Shown piece after piece: positions 13,021 to 27,167 of a stretch of 64,000 nucleotides of DNA. The position numbers and the translations under genes were made by a program. This DNA comes from Archegozetes longisetosus (taxonomy: Eukaryota; Arthropoda; Arachnida; Sarcoptiformes; Trhypochthoniidae): assembly GCA_018873245.2 (NCBI GenBank), contig JAEMBT020000007.1:5983129-6047128 (forward strand), given 5' to 3'. Each line of letters opens with the position of its first letter. The stretch's first letter is position 1. The notes below the pieces were generated by a model. That model saw only the letters and a list, made by a program, of their open reading frames with translations. It was not told the origin of the DNA and made no database searches.

Positions 13021-16000
13021 TCATTTATCTTCATCGTGATCTTGATGGGACTTGTGATTAACCTCATTTAAATTAATGACAGAGAAATTAGAATCACCAT
13101 AAGTTGGATCATTTATTCTGATGCGATCCTCTTCTCTCTTACGTAAAAGATATCTCCTATAATACCAAATGCCAGCTATTATTGCGATAACAAACACTGG
13201 CACTAAAACTCCGGCAACTATACTGCCTGCTAATTAAAGGGAGTAATATAGTTTTAAATCAAATCTTTGAAAATTTGCTCCAAATATACTTACTATGAGA
13301 ATCGGCTTTTTTAGTATCTGAACTTCCTTTAATATTGTGATTATCAAATGGTGTGGTTCTTGAATGGGTAGAAGTTGTTGGTCTTGGTCTTATGGTTGTA
13401 ACTTTCTTCGTTATTGTCTTGGAAGTGCTAGTCTCCGTATTAATAGTAATAGGAGAATTTGTAATAATGGGCGGATCTGTAATAATGGGCGGGTCTGTAA
13501 TAATGGGCGGATCTGTAATAATGGGTGGATCTGTAATAATGGGTGGATTTGTAATAATTGGAGGATTAGTAGGTGTAGTCACTTTACTAGTAGAAGCTGT
13601 TGAAGGAGTTATTGGGTTAGCTCTAATGCAACCGTCACTGAAACTGACATCATCGATGGCAATGTCGGCCAGATTTCCCCTGCCGACTTGTCCTTCAATC
13701 ACAAACTGAAACTGTCGCTGATCTCTAACGGGCGCTATACCTCTGAACCATCGCTGGCCCTGATTTCCAGATTTGCTAAATAATAAATTTGTGGTACTGA
13801 TCGGTTCATTCGGAAATCTTGCATAAACATTGAGTGAACCCATTTGTGAATCATCTCCAAACATGTAGTAAAAGAATCTGAGAGCACAAAATCGTCCGAT
13901 ATTTGACTGAACCCAAGGGGTAACTATTCGGGATTTTTTGCCATAATCAGCAACAGAACCATTCAATGCTAAATAGACTCCTCTATACAATCTTCTATAA
14001 GTGTGATCAGTAACAGGTCCAGTCATTCTGTTGATATTAAGGCCACTTTGCACATAGAACCAGTTGGCGTTAGAGCCGACATCACTTTCACGCTTCCAAT
14101 TGCAGTCAATTGTTTGTACTTCGAACTGACACTTAGGAATTGTTATTTTTTGACAATTAGCAAATGACTCGTCCCATTCGTCACCACAATCATCGACGCC
14201 ATCACACAAAGAATACTTATTGATGCAAACATTATTATTTGGACATTTAATGGAATCGATTGGACATTCAGTTGTTGCGGATGGTGCAGGGGCGCAATTT
14301 CCGAACTCAATGTTATCTATTGCTATCCAGCAAGATGCTGATTGTTGACAGAGGCCCATAATCTCAATAGTGAATGGTGTTCGCTGTTCATATATGCTAA
14401 CTGTTGCTTTGTTCCACGTTGATCCACGGATACTATTAGTTCTCCAGGCATAGTTTTGAGAGGAAACTCCTGAACTTATCACGACCCTTAGTATCGGTCC
14501 TGTATTTGGCACCATATAGTAATCAAAAGTCATTATACACAACAGATGAGCTCTTTTGAGTCTGTTTATAGCGCCTGTATTGCTTTGTAATGTTACTGAA
14601 CCGCTATACGCTAAGCTTACTATCATATAATATCCTTTAGGGTTGTTTCTTCCATCCACAACTGGTCCCAAAGGAGCTGAATGGTTACTTGCACTTTTTC
14701 TAATCCACTGGTTACTGGAAGTGAACTTATTAGTCCAGCCGCATGTATCTGAAGTTTGAAATTTAAATTTTAAACAGTTAAACATAACTCGAATCAACCT
14801 AACCTAATAAAATCATTCTCTTCTATTTAGAACTAATTAGTGCTCAATCTAAAAGCAAACAACTTAGAAGATGCTCAAGAAAGTAATAACTAAATACCTG
14901 TTTCAAAATCACATGCACCACAATTGAGTTCATCATCTTTCTGAGGGCAATCGTTGACAAAGTTGCAGACTTTTGATATATCCAATTGTGTTCCATTGCT
15001 ACAATAATACTGAGTTTGAGCTGAAGTATCACAAACACCATCAGTTAACTTGACATCATCTAAAGCTATAAAACTCATTGGGTTATTAATTTTTCCTTTT
15101 ATTCTTATTCCAATTTCAGTGGATCTCAAGATCACAGGATCAATATTGACACTGACTTTGGTCCAAGTCTTATGAGTGCCATTGAATAAAGAAAGGGGTT
15201 GTATTTGATTTTGACCTGTGATAAGGTTTCCATATCTGACAGCTGATACTTGTATTGAAGTATCATTTCCTAAGAGTTGAGTCCAATAGGAGAAACATTT
15301 CGATCCATACACGGCTACAGGCATTGAGTCGATAAATGCAATTCTATCTCGATTTACCTTAGGGTTTTGTCGATAGGCTGTTATATACAGATAAGAACCG
15401 CCCCATCGGCTGATCGTATGATCAAGTTTTGGTCCCGGCCATGTGTCGGTAACCGGCGGTGCTATCATTGCAATTAATTAGATGAAGCTTTAAATTAAGT
15501 TTGATTCTGATACTAAAGTACCTGTAAATCGTCCCCAATTCCAGTTGGAAAGAGTCAAGTTATCGACGTCATGCCACGAACACGAATCTGTATCAAAATC
15601 GCAACCTACCGGTGGTTCGCATGTGCCATCACTGATCGATATGTCATCCAGTGCTATGTAATAGGATGGATTTTTGGCTTGAGCCAAAACGAAAACAACT
15701 TTATGCTCATAATTTGCCTCTATAGTCAACTGTCCCATTGTCCAGGTGGTGTGATTAGTGTATGTTGCCATCCATTTAGGATTGTTATAATAAAAGCTAT
15801 TGACTGGTGCTATATATATAGAAAGTTGATGTGCTTTGAATTTGATACCAGAACTTGAGACAACTTCCTCTGAAATTAGTCTGCGGCAGATGGTTTATTA
15901 TGAGTTGAGTTTTGTAATTTCCGTCGACATCTGTGTCTTGATTAGCAAATAGGAAATAGTTGCCTGTACTTCTGGTCGTGTGATCGAATTGTGGTCCTTT

Positions 16001-19000
16001 CATCTTGTAATTACGAACTACATCCGAGTTGGCCATAATTCCAATACCGAAGCCTCCAGTCGGTGCTTCACGTATAACTTCATACCCACAATAGTTATAT
16101 GAAAAGTCACAAGCTACATTAGATCTGACAGGACATGCTCCTGGAGTCAATTTGATATCATCGATAGCAAGGCCTCCGACAATATTTCTATTATAATTCA
16201 ATCCAATTACAATCTGAATGTTAGCTATAGCTGGAAGTTCTGCATTTATTTGTTTCCATGTGTTTGAGACCATTGTTGGCATCACTAAAAATATTCTGTT
16301 GATTGGGTCGAAAGCTCCTGTCGGGTATATATATCCAATCGAGATGTTGAAATAAGATTCACTGTCCGAGTAATACCACAGTGAGAGGCAGTGAGGATTA
16401 TCAGTCACTGGAATCAAAGTTGATTTGATTGTAGCAGGACTTATACTATTGGGCTGTGGAATTAATAGGAGATAGTGTCCATTCGCTGTCTTTAATGTGT
16501 GATCAACTCGAGGACCGAATTGGCTGACGCCTGAAAATCAAAAGTAATCAATAGATTGGGTTATTTGAAAATAGAGGATAGCCAGACCTGTAATCCACCA
16601 GGTTCTATTCCAATTGGCATCAGGAACCCAGTTACAGTTTGTGGACTCGAAATTGCAGTCCCATTGCTGTTCATTTACTGGTAATTTTGTAGTCTTTAAA
16701 GGGGCCGAAGTAGTTGGAACTAAACTCTGATCGCATCTGCCTTTGAACACCTGTATGTCATCAACTGCAACATCACTTCTCGACAGACCTCCTTCAATTG
16801 TTTTCAACACAAATCTATAAAGTGGTGGCATATTAGATAGTGTTATATTATATTGAATCCATTGAGATATATTTTGGCTTCGAATAATATCTTTAGTCGT
16901 AGGCTCGATTTGAGACGGTGTTGAAACCATAACAAGAAGTTTAGGAGAATACATATTATTATCAGCCTTAATGTGATAATAAAATTTCAGGCACACATCC
17001 GGGCCATAACTGAGTGGTTCGCTTTGAAGAACTGCTTCGCCATCTTCTTGTGAGTCCAACGGCACAAACACATACCATCCATCTGAAGATCTAGTTGTAT
17101 GATCTACTTTGGGTCCACTATTTGATGCAGTAGATCCTGAATTGCGGAGCCATAAAATGCGTTTTGAGTTGGCTTTTGCCGGTCCATTACTCCAACCACA
17201 AAAATCTATGGAGATTACGAACTTTTAAGAAAATGATAGAATCTAGCATACTACAATTTCAGAATCTAGAATATTCTCATAAAGTGAAAAATTTGTACGC
17301 AAAGTAATAGAGAGCATCTCTAATCAAGTTTAAAACTCAGACCTGATTCGAAGTCACACCATCCCAAAGGCTCACACGGATGGTTCTGAACCAATACATC
17401 GTCAATAGCTATGACTGTATTCTCATTATTTTGTGAGGCTCTAATCCTAATTACATCTTTGTTAGTAAGCGACATGTTAGCTCTTGCATAAACCCATTGC
17501 TGTTGAAATGCACTCGAAGTGTCAGCTCTCCAATATACTGTGACCCCTCCGTAACGTGTTGAATTCACATCAACCAATAAATAATCACCGTTGGTAGTGT
17601 CCTTGTAGTAATACCAAAATTTAAGACACATCGCTCTCTTCACAAATGGCGTTGAGTTATTAAGAGGGGTCGTATCATTGAATATATACGACAGAACACT
17701 GAAGTAATTATGCATTGAAGTGCTAACTATCATAAAAGTTCCATTATTTGTTCCGAGCGTGTGATCCACCGGCGGAAACATCGATTTACTCGAAAATGCA
17801 GTTGCTTGACTCCAGTCATTACTAATTGTAAACCAACCACAAAGATTTGCCTGAAATTATTTCAATAGTCATTATTCAAAAATTACTTCATTAAAGATAA
17901 GCAATAGTGCATTTAAAGCTTCATCAGCAGATAATCATAGCGATGCTAGTCATATAAGGCAATAAATTTCAGTTCAATTAACCTCAAAATCACAGAATGG
18001 AGTGTCAGGACATGAGCCCGTTGTGAATGAAATGTCATCCAATCCAATGGTATCCTGTTGTGTTGACATCTGACTCTGAAGTGTGGCTCTGAACATAAGG
18101 TAATAGTCATTATTGTTCTGAATAGTGACTTGAGCTTTGAGCCAATTATTGCTTTGAGGCGCTTTCTTGACCCACAAGACAGTTCCACCGAATTCAGACT
18201 TCTTTTCATTGAGTACTAATGCAAAATTTGCAGGATCTCTACCAAACATATGATACCAAAACGTTAGGCACTTAGGTCCTGACCCAGGCAATGGTTTAAC
18301 CGTCATCAGAGTCGCCGTATTGTTTCCAATCATTCCTGGCTCTCTCCTAGTGGTCAACCAATATCCAGACTGAGGCGGAGTCGGAAGTATTCTCGAAGTG
18401 TGGTCATAACCGGGATCTATTTGTGGATTTCTTGTTCTCGCCTAATTTTATGCATAAATTCAATCAGTAATCTGTCGCTCAGGTATTTTCAAGTAGCTGA
18501 AAAACATTTTTATACAGAAAATCCTGTCTAACTTTTATATGTAGTTAAGTGGCTTTTAAAATCAATAACAATCGAGCTATGTTTTCCTATATTATTTTTT
18601 AAAACCACTTAAGTGCATGTGAAATTACAGGTTCTACAGCATTCATAATGAAATAATTATTACCCAATCAAGTCTGCTATTAGTGGTTATATCAACGTCA
18701 CGCCAACCACAAAGTCCATTTTCGAACGTACAGTTTATTGACATGGAAGAAATATCAACTGTTTCGCAGTTGCGAAACTGAATGTCATCAATTTCCATAT
18801 CAGCGTATGGCTTAGTAGCAGAAGTCACGTAACCCTTGCCTGCTATTCGTACTTGATAGCCAGCAGGCAAACTGCCAAGACTTACACTAAAACTGGACCA
18901 AGAAGTATAAGGTTGATTTATTGTAAATATTGATTTTTCGAAAGAATCAACTACTCGATGAAGAAATATGTTAAGATATGTTTGGCCTCCCCCATTTGGC

Positions 19001-22000
19001 TGATGGTATGAGAATGTCATCCTACAATTAGGTCCAGTCGCCTGTAATTGAGGTGTTGTAATTATTGCCGGAGTATCATAAGTGCCACCTAATCAAAAGG
19101 ATGAATTGCACTGTTTCATATTGTTTGACCTTAATTAACGATATAATACCTCTAGACGTATCTATGATTAGAAAAGATCCAGTCGTATTGCCGGAACTAT
19201 CTGTGATTGGTATAGTACCGAAGTTATAAGCGAACTTATAAGCTACTTGCATTGACCATTGCTGTATGCCTTGACCGATGTTAGTCCAACCACACATATC
19301 ATTCTTGTTGAACGAACACGAACCACAATGTTTTTCATCTTCGCCATTTCCACAGTCATAGATAAAGTCACAAACTTTACTCTTATCTATGCACCGATTT
19401 GGAGTCGATTTGCAGTCGAATTGGCCGGCTGTACATGGACTAGCGGTTGTAACTGTAGGCACGATTCTTGTTGGTATTACATTAGGCGGTGAACATTGAG
19501 GCGAAAATGAGATATCGTCGAGTGCTATATAACTGAGATATTTCTGATCTGGTAATTGCTGAACAGTACCTGTTATTTGATTTGGAAATTAAAATGTCAA
19601 AAATGTTTACTAAAAACTTTCGATTTAAAGACTATCAAATAATTAATTGGGACAATATGTTGAGATAACTATAGAATACCTCGAATTAAAACTTTGAATG
19701 GTTGGCGCTGACTCGTAAAGAGTACTATATGTCTTATGTATGCAAACATTTCCCTGACAGCCGAAGACGATTGTATTTGAGTAATGACACCGGTCACTAA
19801 ATTTTGTGCTAGGATAGTAACAGTTGCGTTGCCTTCAATATCAGTCCAGTAAGATATATAACACCCTTGATCAGATTGAAACACAGGACCTTCTAATGTA
19901 GATACCAAAGGAAGTTTACTCGTAGGTGACTGTAAATACATGAACCGACCGCTGGAAATGCCTTGAATTGTTTAAACGAGACTAGTAATTCATTCACAGA
20001 ATCTTGTTTTTGAAATCAATTACCTTTTGTATGATCTCTTGTGGGACCGTAAACCAAGTTGTCACCTCCTCTTCTCAACAGCCATCTATCACTTCCATTC
20101 AAACCCCAATTACAAGATCCACTTTCGAAATTGCATCTATGGTTGCGGTTTGCACAAACCTCCGAAGCCTCATCTGAATTATCACCGCAGTCATCGCTGA
20201 AGTCGCAGACGTAGTATTTACTAATACAGGCTCCGTTTGCACATTGGAAATAGCTCGAAGGCGGACAATAGGTTGCTTTTGAAGGTAAACCACTGTATAA
20301 ATGAAATTTGTAATAGTTTAATGAAAACTAATTAGTACAGGGTCCCAACGGACGATTGGCACCCTATATACAGAAAAACTACGATAGAGCAAAATGGCTT
20401 TCATTTTCGGATTCTATGTCAACAAATACATCAATGAAGAAGTTTCATATTTTCCCATTGTAGCATTCTTAAGTTTCAATTTCTAGAGATTCCAATTCAA
20501 ATAGTTCTACTAAAATACTTTTGATTACAGGTCTAGATTCCTCATTCAAATTTACTTTAGAATTGATTGTTTTATATCAAAACTTGAATTGATGCATAAT
20601 TTATTTCAAATGATTTAATATTTGAATCATTTTACTTTCATTAGAAAAATGACGATCATTGTCCAAAAGTAAGACATTGATTGATCAAAACAGGCCTATT
20701 ACCGTTCTAAGACACTTACTCAAGGGAATTCTTAAGTACAAACTATCTGGGGGTCAACCTGGCACTTCAGGATATGAAGAAAAGCACAACATATTCTTAG
20801 TTATGAGAACTATTGCAAGAATTGCTATTCTCAGGGTTTTCTACCAGTATCTTATTGTCCCTCAACTATTCTTCTAGTGTCAGCTAACTCTTAAGTGTGC
20901 TCTTAGAATAAGGCAGTTGATAGTTAAATAACTCTTTCAATTAGTTAACTGAATCCATCACGCTTTTAAATTAAATGTATTTTTTGAGCCTAACCATTGA
21001 GAAAAAGCTACACTGTCGAGAGCTACAAAAGAGTCCGTTGTCTGGCCAGAATCGGTTGCTCTGAAAATAATGCTGAAGTTGTAGTTCATTCTTTTGAGGT
21101 AAGCATATCCATAATTCCATTGGCCTTGGATTACATTGAACGCATCGCTATTCCATAGTTGCGTTTGTTCAAAACCATTTTGAACGTTTAGTAAGACTGA
21201 CAAATGGGATGTCGATTCAGTGCCACTTAATGACCTTCTATTACCCAAAATGTTATATCGAAATACAACGAAACATCCTATGAATCAAATTTTATTATGT
21301 TGAAAATTGCATAAAATACTGGATATAGAATGTGGACATAGCATAACTCTTAACAATTTACGGTTAAATTCATTTACTGAACGTTACTGGAAACTTGATT
21401 TCATACTTATAAATAAATAATAAAAAAACATATGACTAGTAAAAAATGTCATATTATTATCAAGTCTACTTCAATAGAAAAGGGAATACTTTCAAAGATT
21501 TGATTGTAAATCATAAGACACAGGTAACAAAATCTGATATTTTAGATTAAAAATGCTGTGGCCCATTCTTCGATTGTTCTCTTGTGAACTTTTAACAAGT
21601 AATTTAAATCATTTGGGAATGAGTAAATCTCTTACCAGAAGACGCTCCACGTATCTGTGGTGTCTGTAGATCTGTCTGTCCGATTGGTTCGTTCAATGTT
21701 GAGCCTAATCTTCTGGCGATCATATAACCACTCGAGCCGTCAGCACCTATTTTCGGTCCCGTGAAGTAATTGCCGAAACGCCATTGATATACGTTGCCAT
21801 CATTTTGGTTACCTTTAAGTTAGAAAAATTCTTGAGAGTCTTTAGTTTGTAATTTACACCAACTATTTACACAATCATTGGATTTTTCAATGTATCTGAA
21901 AAATACTAAAAAGGATTTTTCTACCTCTAAATGTTTGCGAATAACCACATGAGTCATTATTTTCGAAATCACAAGGACCGCAAACTCTTTCGTCTTTTCC

Positions 22001-25000
22001 TAAAGTTATAAGTCATTAATCATTGTTTTAAAGGAATCAAAAATAATATCACTTTACCATTTGAACAGTCTCGCACATTATCACAAACTTTACTTTTTGG
22101 AATCCATTCTGTTTTAGAACAATTAAACATATTTGAAGGCACAATACATTCTCCAGGATCAATTGATATGTCATCGACTGCTATATAAGAGCCAAGACTA
22201 CCAACGGTTCCGACCTGTCATAGAATTGAACCATAAATGAAACAATAATTTTGATGCAACCATGAATCTTAAAGACTCACCAAATAAAACCACATATTGG
22301 TAGAGCTTGTATTCTCAGGTCTGGCAGTAACGTTAAAAGCCACCCAATCAGAACTTGACTTAAGCGTTGAAGATATTTGTTGGATCTTTTTAGCACTTGT
22401 ATAGTTTTCACTCTGAAATACTTCAAGTTTTGAGTAAACATAATATTGAGCTGAGTTTTTAATGTAGTAAAAGAATTTTATGCAAAAAGCTTTGCTTTTG
22501 GGATCGACATCATAACGATCTGACATTAGGACTGCTCGATCATAAAGTTTACGAGGATTATCAGCGCGTAATAGCAAATAATGACCAACTGCTTGTCTCA
22601 AAGTATGATCGAAACTGGGATAAATTAATGAATATCCACCAGATCCATGAATTGGTGAGTGAACGGTCCATGTGAAGTCTGTTTTCAAAAGTATGATGTT
22701 CTGAGCGTCTTTTCCTATAGTATAGTTAGACCATCTAAGCTTTTGCTGTTGAGTTATTGAGCTTTGAGTCGGAAGAATACTTTCCCACATACATGTGTCA
22801 CCATTCTATACAAAATATAAGATAAGTAAACCTCAATTATCGTAAGAAGAAGTACTTCCATATAAACTGCCAAATCTTCAAGCATTGGATAAGAATATAA
22901 AATATATTTCGTACCTCGAAATCACACTTTCCAGCTGGTGGACATGGCTTATCGATTTCAACTATTAAATCATCGATTGCAATGAGTCCATCGCGAGTGT
23001 CTTGAACTGTAGCACTAAAGATAACTTGCCAGTTTAGAGTGGAGGTAACAGTTGTCCGATGTGTGTACCAAAAGGGCCCCTGTTCTCCTTTGACAGACCA
23101 TAATGGTCTCAGAGAGGATATTGTCCTGATATTTTCCAGGCTTCAAATATAATTCCAAAGTTTCACCTCTAGAGAGGCCTCTCATGTAGTATGAAAACGT
23201 AACGCATGAACCCCTAGTTAGAGGAAATGTTTGCGATCCTATATTATATGAATAAGTGACTCCGGGATCGTCTAATCGACTAAAATCTAAAGCGAAAAAG
23301 TGTCCACTCAATGTCTTCAATGTGTGGTCAAAAGTTTTAATGTAAGTTTCAGATCCATTATATAACTCCCAACGAGCATATGTTCCAGAATAAAGTGGTG
23401 AAATTGCACAATTATGTCCCTCTTCGAAAGTACACTGGAATACATTTGTCTTTAGTTGACCACATGCCTGGTGTGATACTTGGATGTCATCGATTGCAAC
23501 AACACCTGTTTACGAATAAAACAATTTTCAAATTTATCAAATTTAAATGACAGAGTTACAAAGTTTTATACCATAGGAAACTGCTGCAGAGATCACGAAT
23601 TGATATCCACTTGATGGTTCGTTGGCATCAAACCTAAGAAGATCCCACTTTTCTCCATGATCGTTAAATCGTCTGATTTGAAGTACAGGCACATTATTTG
23701 GCGTTTTAAGAGTTACATTTAACTGTGCCATAGAATCGGTTCTCATATAATACCAGAGAGAAACACAAATACTGCCCCTATAGTTAAAGTTATCAGTAGC
23801 TGTCATAATGGCTTCCGTTTTAGTGGAACCACCTTGACTAGTATGAATAACGTATGCATAACGTCCGTATGCATTTTGCCTCGTATGGTCAACATTTGGC
23901 ATCATTGGCAATAGTTCTAAATTAATATTGTTCAAAGCCCACGAATTCGTTGGACCGACTCTCCAGTTACAAAAAGTTCCAGAATCAAAATTACAGCCCA
24001 AGTCAAGTGCAGGTTGGACTGTAGCTAATGTTGTAATCGGCGGAGCTACTGTAGAACCAGGAGTACAACTGCCAGCCCTATAGGAAACGTCATCGAGCGC
24101 CACATAAGTTGAGGCATTCGTCGATACAACTCGAAATGAGATTTTGAACTCTTGTGCTACTTGTATGTTGACATTGACTGGTATCCAAACTTTGCTTACA
24201 TATTTGGTGTTTGGATCGGCTTGTTTCGAATAATTCCACAAATTTTTCATAGTATTACCTAATTATCAGAATTCGTGATTAGACAGATTCCTAAAACGGA
24301 AGGATGAGTAGAAACCTTACCTGAACTGTCAATCGAAATGATGTAAAATGAATTTTTAACATCATCTAAACTCATAGCTATATAATAGAAAGTGAGACAC
24401 GAGGCAGAAGTTGGTCCGACATATTCACTATCAAGTTTCATTGTGTAGGTACTTCCAGGAGACATCCCTGTAAAGTCAGTGTACATGAACATTCCACTCA
24501 TCGGTGATTTCCGATCTCTTGGAGGGTAAGTGAAATTCAACTTAGAAGAGTATTCAACTCTTCCAAAGCCGTGATCCCAGATCCACTCTGTCCTCGATGG
24601 ATCGAAGTTTTTGATGAATCCGCACAAATCAAGATTGAAGTCGCAAGTAATCGGTGGCGGACAGAATCCAGGCTTTAAGCTTATGTCATCAATATTGATA
24701 GGCGAATACATGGGTTGCGGGTCTTTGAAGAAAAATTATTACAGTTAAGAATCTTGAATTATTCGCTATCGGAGTTATACAAGCATTACTATCAAAATAT
24801 TGTCGAGTGAGTGCTGTAAATCGAAACAAAATTAGAGATAGTACTTCATGGCACTAACCCGACGATATGCTTTTGTAACAATACTTTTAGTATGACCTTC
24901 ACTGAAGGGTACAAAAAGTGACACCTTATCGCTTTTTAGATACCTAAATGTGTCGCTTGAATTGCAATGTTTTGCAATCCAGTTATGCGTAGAGAAACGC

Positions 25001-26375
25001 TAGCCCTATGCCAGGTCTGTGTCGGAAATGTCAAGTTAGATGTCCATAAATTAACGCTTTTGTTATCCGATAGAAGGAGAACATCGAGTCTATTCTTTAT
25101 ACTTTTCTGTCTGAAATACCAGAATTGAAAGCATTGCTGACCAAAATACTGCTCGTATTGTCTACTAACAATCATAGCCACCTGATTGACAGATCCTTAG
25201 ATTCGGAAATAAATTAGGACAAAATAATTGAATTATCGTCAGATGAGTGCTATAAAGTCTATTTGTAATTAAAATGACATTACAGATAGTACTTTATAGC
25301 ACTGAGTCGAGGTTTTAAGTTTTCATACCGTTAAACGCTTGTATAAAGTGTCCCAATTGTGTATCCGTGGTGTGATCGACGATCACTGATTGGCCATTAA
25401 CATCCATGGCCTGAACTAGTCTGAACTTATATGAATTACTTTGAGTATTGTTTTTGGTAATCCAATCACACATTCCACTCTCAAAATCACAAACGCCATA
25501 GGACGGACACGCAGTCGGTGTGCCTAAAAATTGGTCAAAAGCAATGGCACCACCACCAGAGTATACGACAAACTTTAACTATTATGAAAATAGCAATTAA
25601 ACTCTTCAACTAGCATTGAGATGAATAATAGATTTAAACTATGAATTACTAATAGCTAGTATTAATGAATACATACTTTGAAACTTGTTTGCTGCGGTGG
25701 AATGTTGATCATATAGAGGTGCCACATGTCTCCAGCAGGATATCTACGCCTCCAAATCACATTCGAGCTTGCACCAGTTATTAAGCTTAATTCGATACTT
25801 CCGACGTTCACGCCATGAATGTAGTAATAAAATTGAAAACATGATGTTTTAGGTGTTGGATCTATTAAAGGGGACTGAAGTGCACCAGTTGGACTTGAAG
25901 TATAACCAGCTCTTGTGTATGTCTGGATGAAACGACCTGCCATTCGGTTAAAAATCAATTGAAAGTTTCAATTAATCAACGATAATGGATTTATTGTCAA
26001 ATTCTTAGATTTTTCGGTTATCAAGAAATTCGACAAGCTTTTAGTGCACAATGTTTCGGATTAGTCAGTCAAACCTTGATTATTAACCGGACCCAAAGCT
26101 CCGGTAAAGTTAACAGTTCTTGTATTGAACTGAATCCACTTCCAGTTTGAGTGATATTCAGATGTTAGAGGATCCCAATTGCACAAACTTTGATACGTAT
26201 CAAAATTACAATTCAATTGATTTACTAAACGAAATTCAAATTTAGTATGCTTTTAGTAAATTTACTGCAATTTCATGGGAAAAAATTCTCTTAACTCACT
26301 CGCAAATCCATTTATTATAGTTATCAGATTATAAATTACAAGAAAAAAGACAGTAAAAAACTTTTCTCTTAACAT
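13021..26375 (-). CDS. Giant MAM/LDLa type I membrane protein, copy A
   Basis: Seen: 24 exons with GT-AG borders: 26300-26375, 26075-26224, 25677-25936, 25329-25578, 24944-25195, 24321-24722, 23572-24258, 22915-23505, 22281-22805, 22058-22214, 21925-21999, 21636-21814, 20995-21277, 20024-20292, 19680-19961, 19150-19569, 18664-19088, 17991-18441, 17343-17850, 16588-17205, 15522-16530, 14898-15461, 13294-14748, 13021-13229. Exon 1 encodes a signal peptide ([16 protein letters not shown]). About 17 MAM modules follow (CDFE..CGW, FWYY, AIDDI..C), with about five LDLa modules ([13 protein letters not shown]), a Pro/Thr stalk, a transmembrane helix ([13 protein letters not shown]) and a charged tail. 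Family: MALRD1-like extracellular adhesion or ligand-binding proteins. Frame breaks lie at about 15815 in a TA run and 23113 in a CT run. Function is not determined. The neighbouring copies B and C show a tandem family. Confidence 0.85.
13461..13568 (-). repeat. Six 18-bp units coding a PPIITD stalk in MAM copy A
   Basis: Six near-identical 18-base units encode Pro-Pro-Ile-Ile-Thr-Asp/Asn repeats between the last MAM module and the transmembrane exon. The surrounding residues are Thr/Pro/Ser rich, as in mucin-like stalks. Copy B has a Thr/Lys/Ser-rich stalk here without this array, so the repeat grew after the duplication. Confidence 0.85.
20293..20994 (-). other. Intron present in MAM copy A but absent from copy B
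   Basis: A 0.70 kb intron with donor GTTAGG and acceptor TTATACAG splits a MAM module from the next LDLa module. Splicing restores the conserved Cys. In copy B the matching region is one uninterrupted exon (39564-40106). No transposon ends were recognised inside it. Confidence 0.65.
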
Positions 26376-26702
26376 TTCTAACGTAATGTATTTAATTCAA
26401 TCGACCATGATTTCAAGTATTACTTTTTGGGCAAGTTACTTGTTGTATAGATTGGCTGACTATTACAGTTAATATTTACGATGTTTGTGATTTATTAAGT
26501 AAACGTACGTGCTCCACAATAGGCTTAAATGGTAGGCGTTTTATTCGATTCTAATTCAATTGCTTATCAATACATAAATTTAATCAGATTTGATAATACT
26601 AAAAGGGATTTTACTCACATCAACTAATAGATTTGATTAGATGATTGCAAGTTTTTGTAGAAAGTTTTTATTTAAAAATTGAAAAAATTTCTAAATTAAA
26701 TA
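26376..26702 (-). promoter_or_regulatory. Upstream region of MAM copy A with a motif shared by copy C
   Basis: ACAATAGGCTTAAATG lies at 26516-26531, about 150 bases upstream of the start codon, and recurs at 31188-31203, upstream of the copy C remnant. This points to a conserved promoter element or 5' untranslated sequence. No clear TATA box was chosen. Confidence 0.4.
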
Positions 26703-27165
26703 CAGTGGTTATTCGATAATTGCAAATCCTCCAAATCGCGATTTTTGTTGCAATTATCAATAGTTGCAAATTTTTAAAAATTCATATAAATTGCAATTAA
26801 AAACTAAACGTTTAATATAGGTATTATAATAGGATTGCAAATCAAGTCTTTTATTCACATTTTGAGGAATCCATAATAAGCATTTGTTTTGAGCCTTTAC
26901 TAAACTTGTCAATATGATTATCTAACTTATCTATGTTTTGCACACAGTAATGCATAAAACTTTAGTTGCAATTATAGAAGTATGTATTATACTGTTGTGC
27001 CCCATCAAATCTATTGCATTTAAGGAATATTTGCAATTATAGAAATTGCATTTATGAAATATCTTTTAACATAAGTTTCTATGGCTTCACATTTGGGAGT
27101 TTTTAATGTCTTACGATTATTGAATAGTTGCAAATATAGAATATACAATTATCGAATAACCACTG
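26703..27165. mobile_element. 463-bp Tc1/pogo-type MITE
   Basis: Perfect 20-base terminal inverted repeats (CAGTGGTTATTCGATAATTG) are flanked by TA on both sides (26701-26702 and 27166-27167). The interior repeats the word TTGCAA/TTGCAATTAT and has no coding capacity. Known pattern: TA target duplication with CAG-starting ends is typical of Tc1/mariner/pogo elements. Confidence 0.85.
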
Positions 27166-27167
27166 TA

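Noticed and set aside
13353..13709. Plus-strand open frames over the stalk repeat of copy A
   Set aside because: They are the antisense of the PPIITD-coding repeat and owe their length to it; the minus-strand frame is supported by domain homology.
24760..25310. Local intron duplication in copy A (AGATAGTACTT...GCACT words twice)
   Set aside because: Similarity is short and patchy; not enough to call a repeat with confidence.
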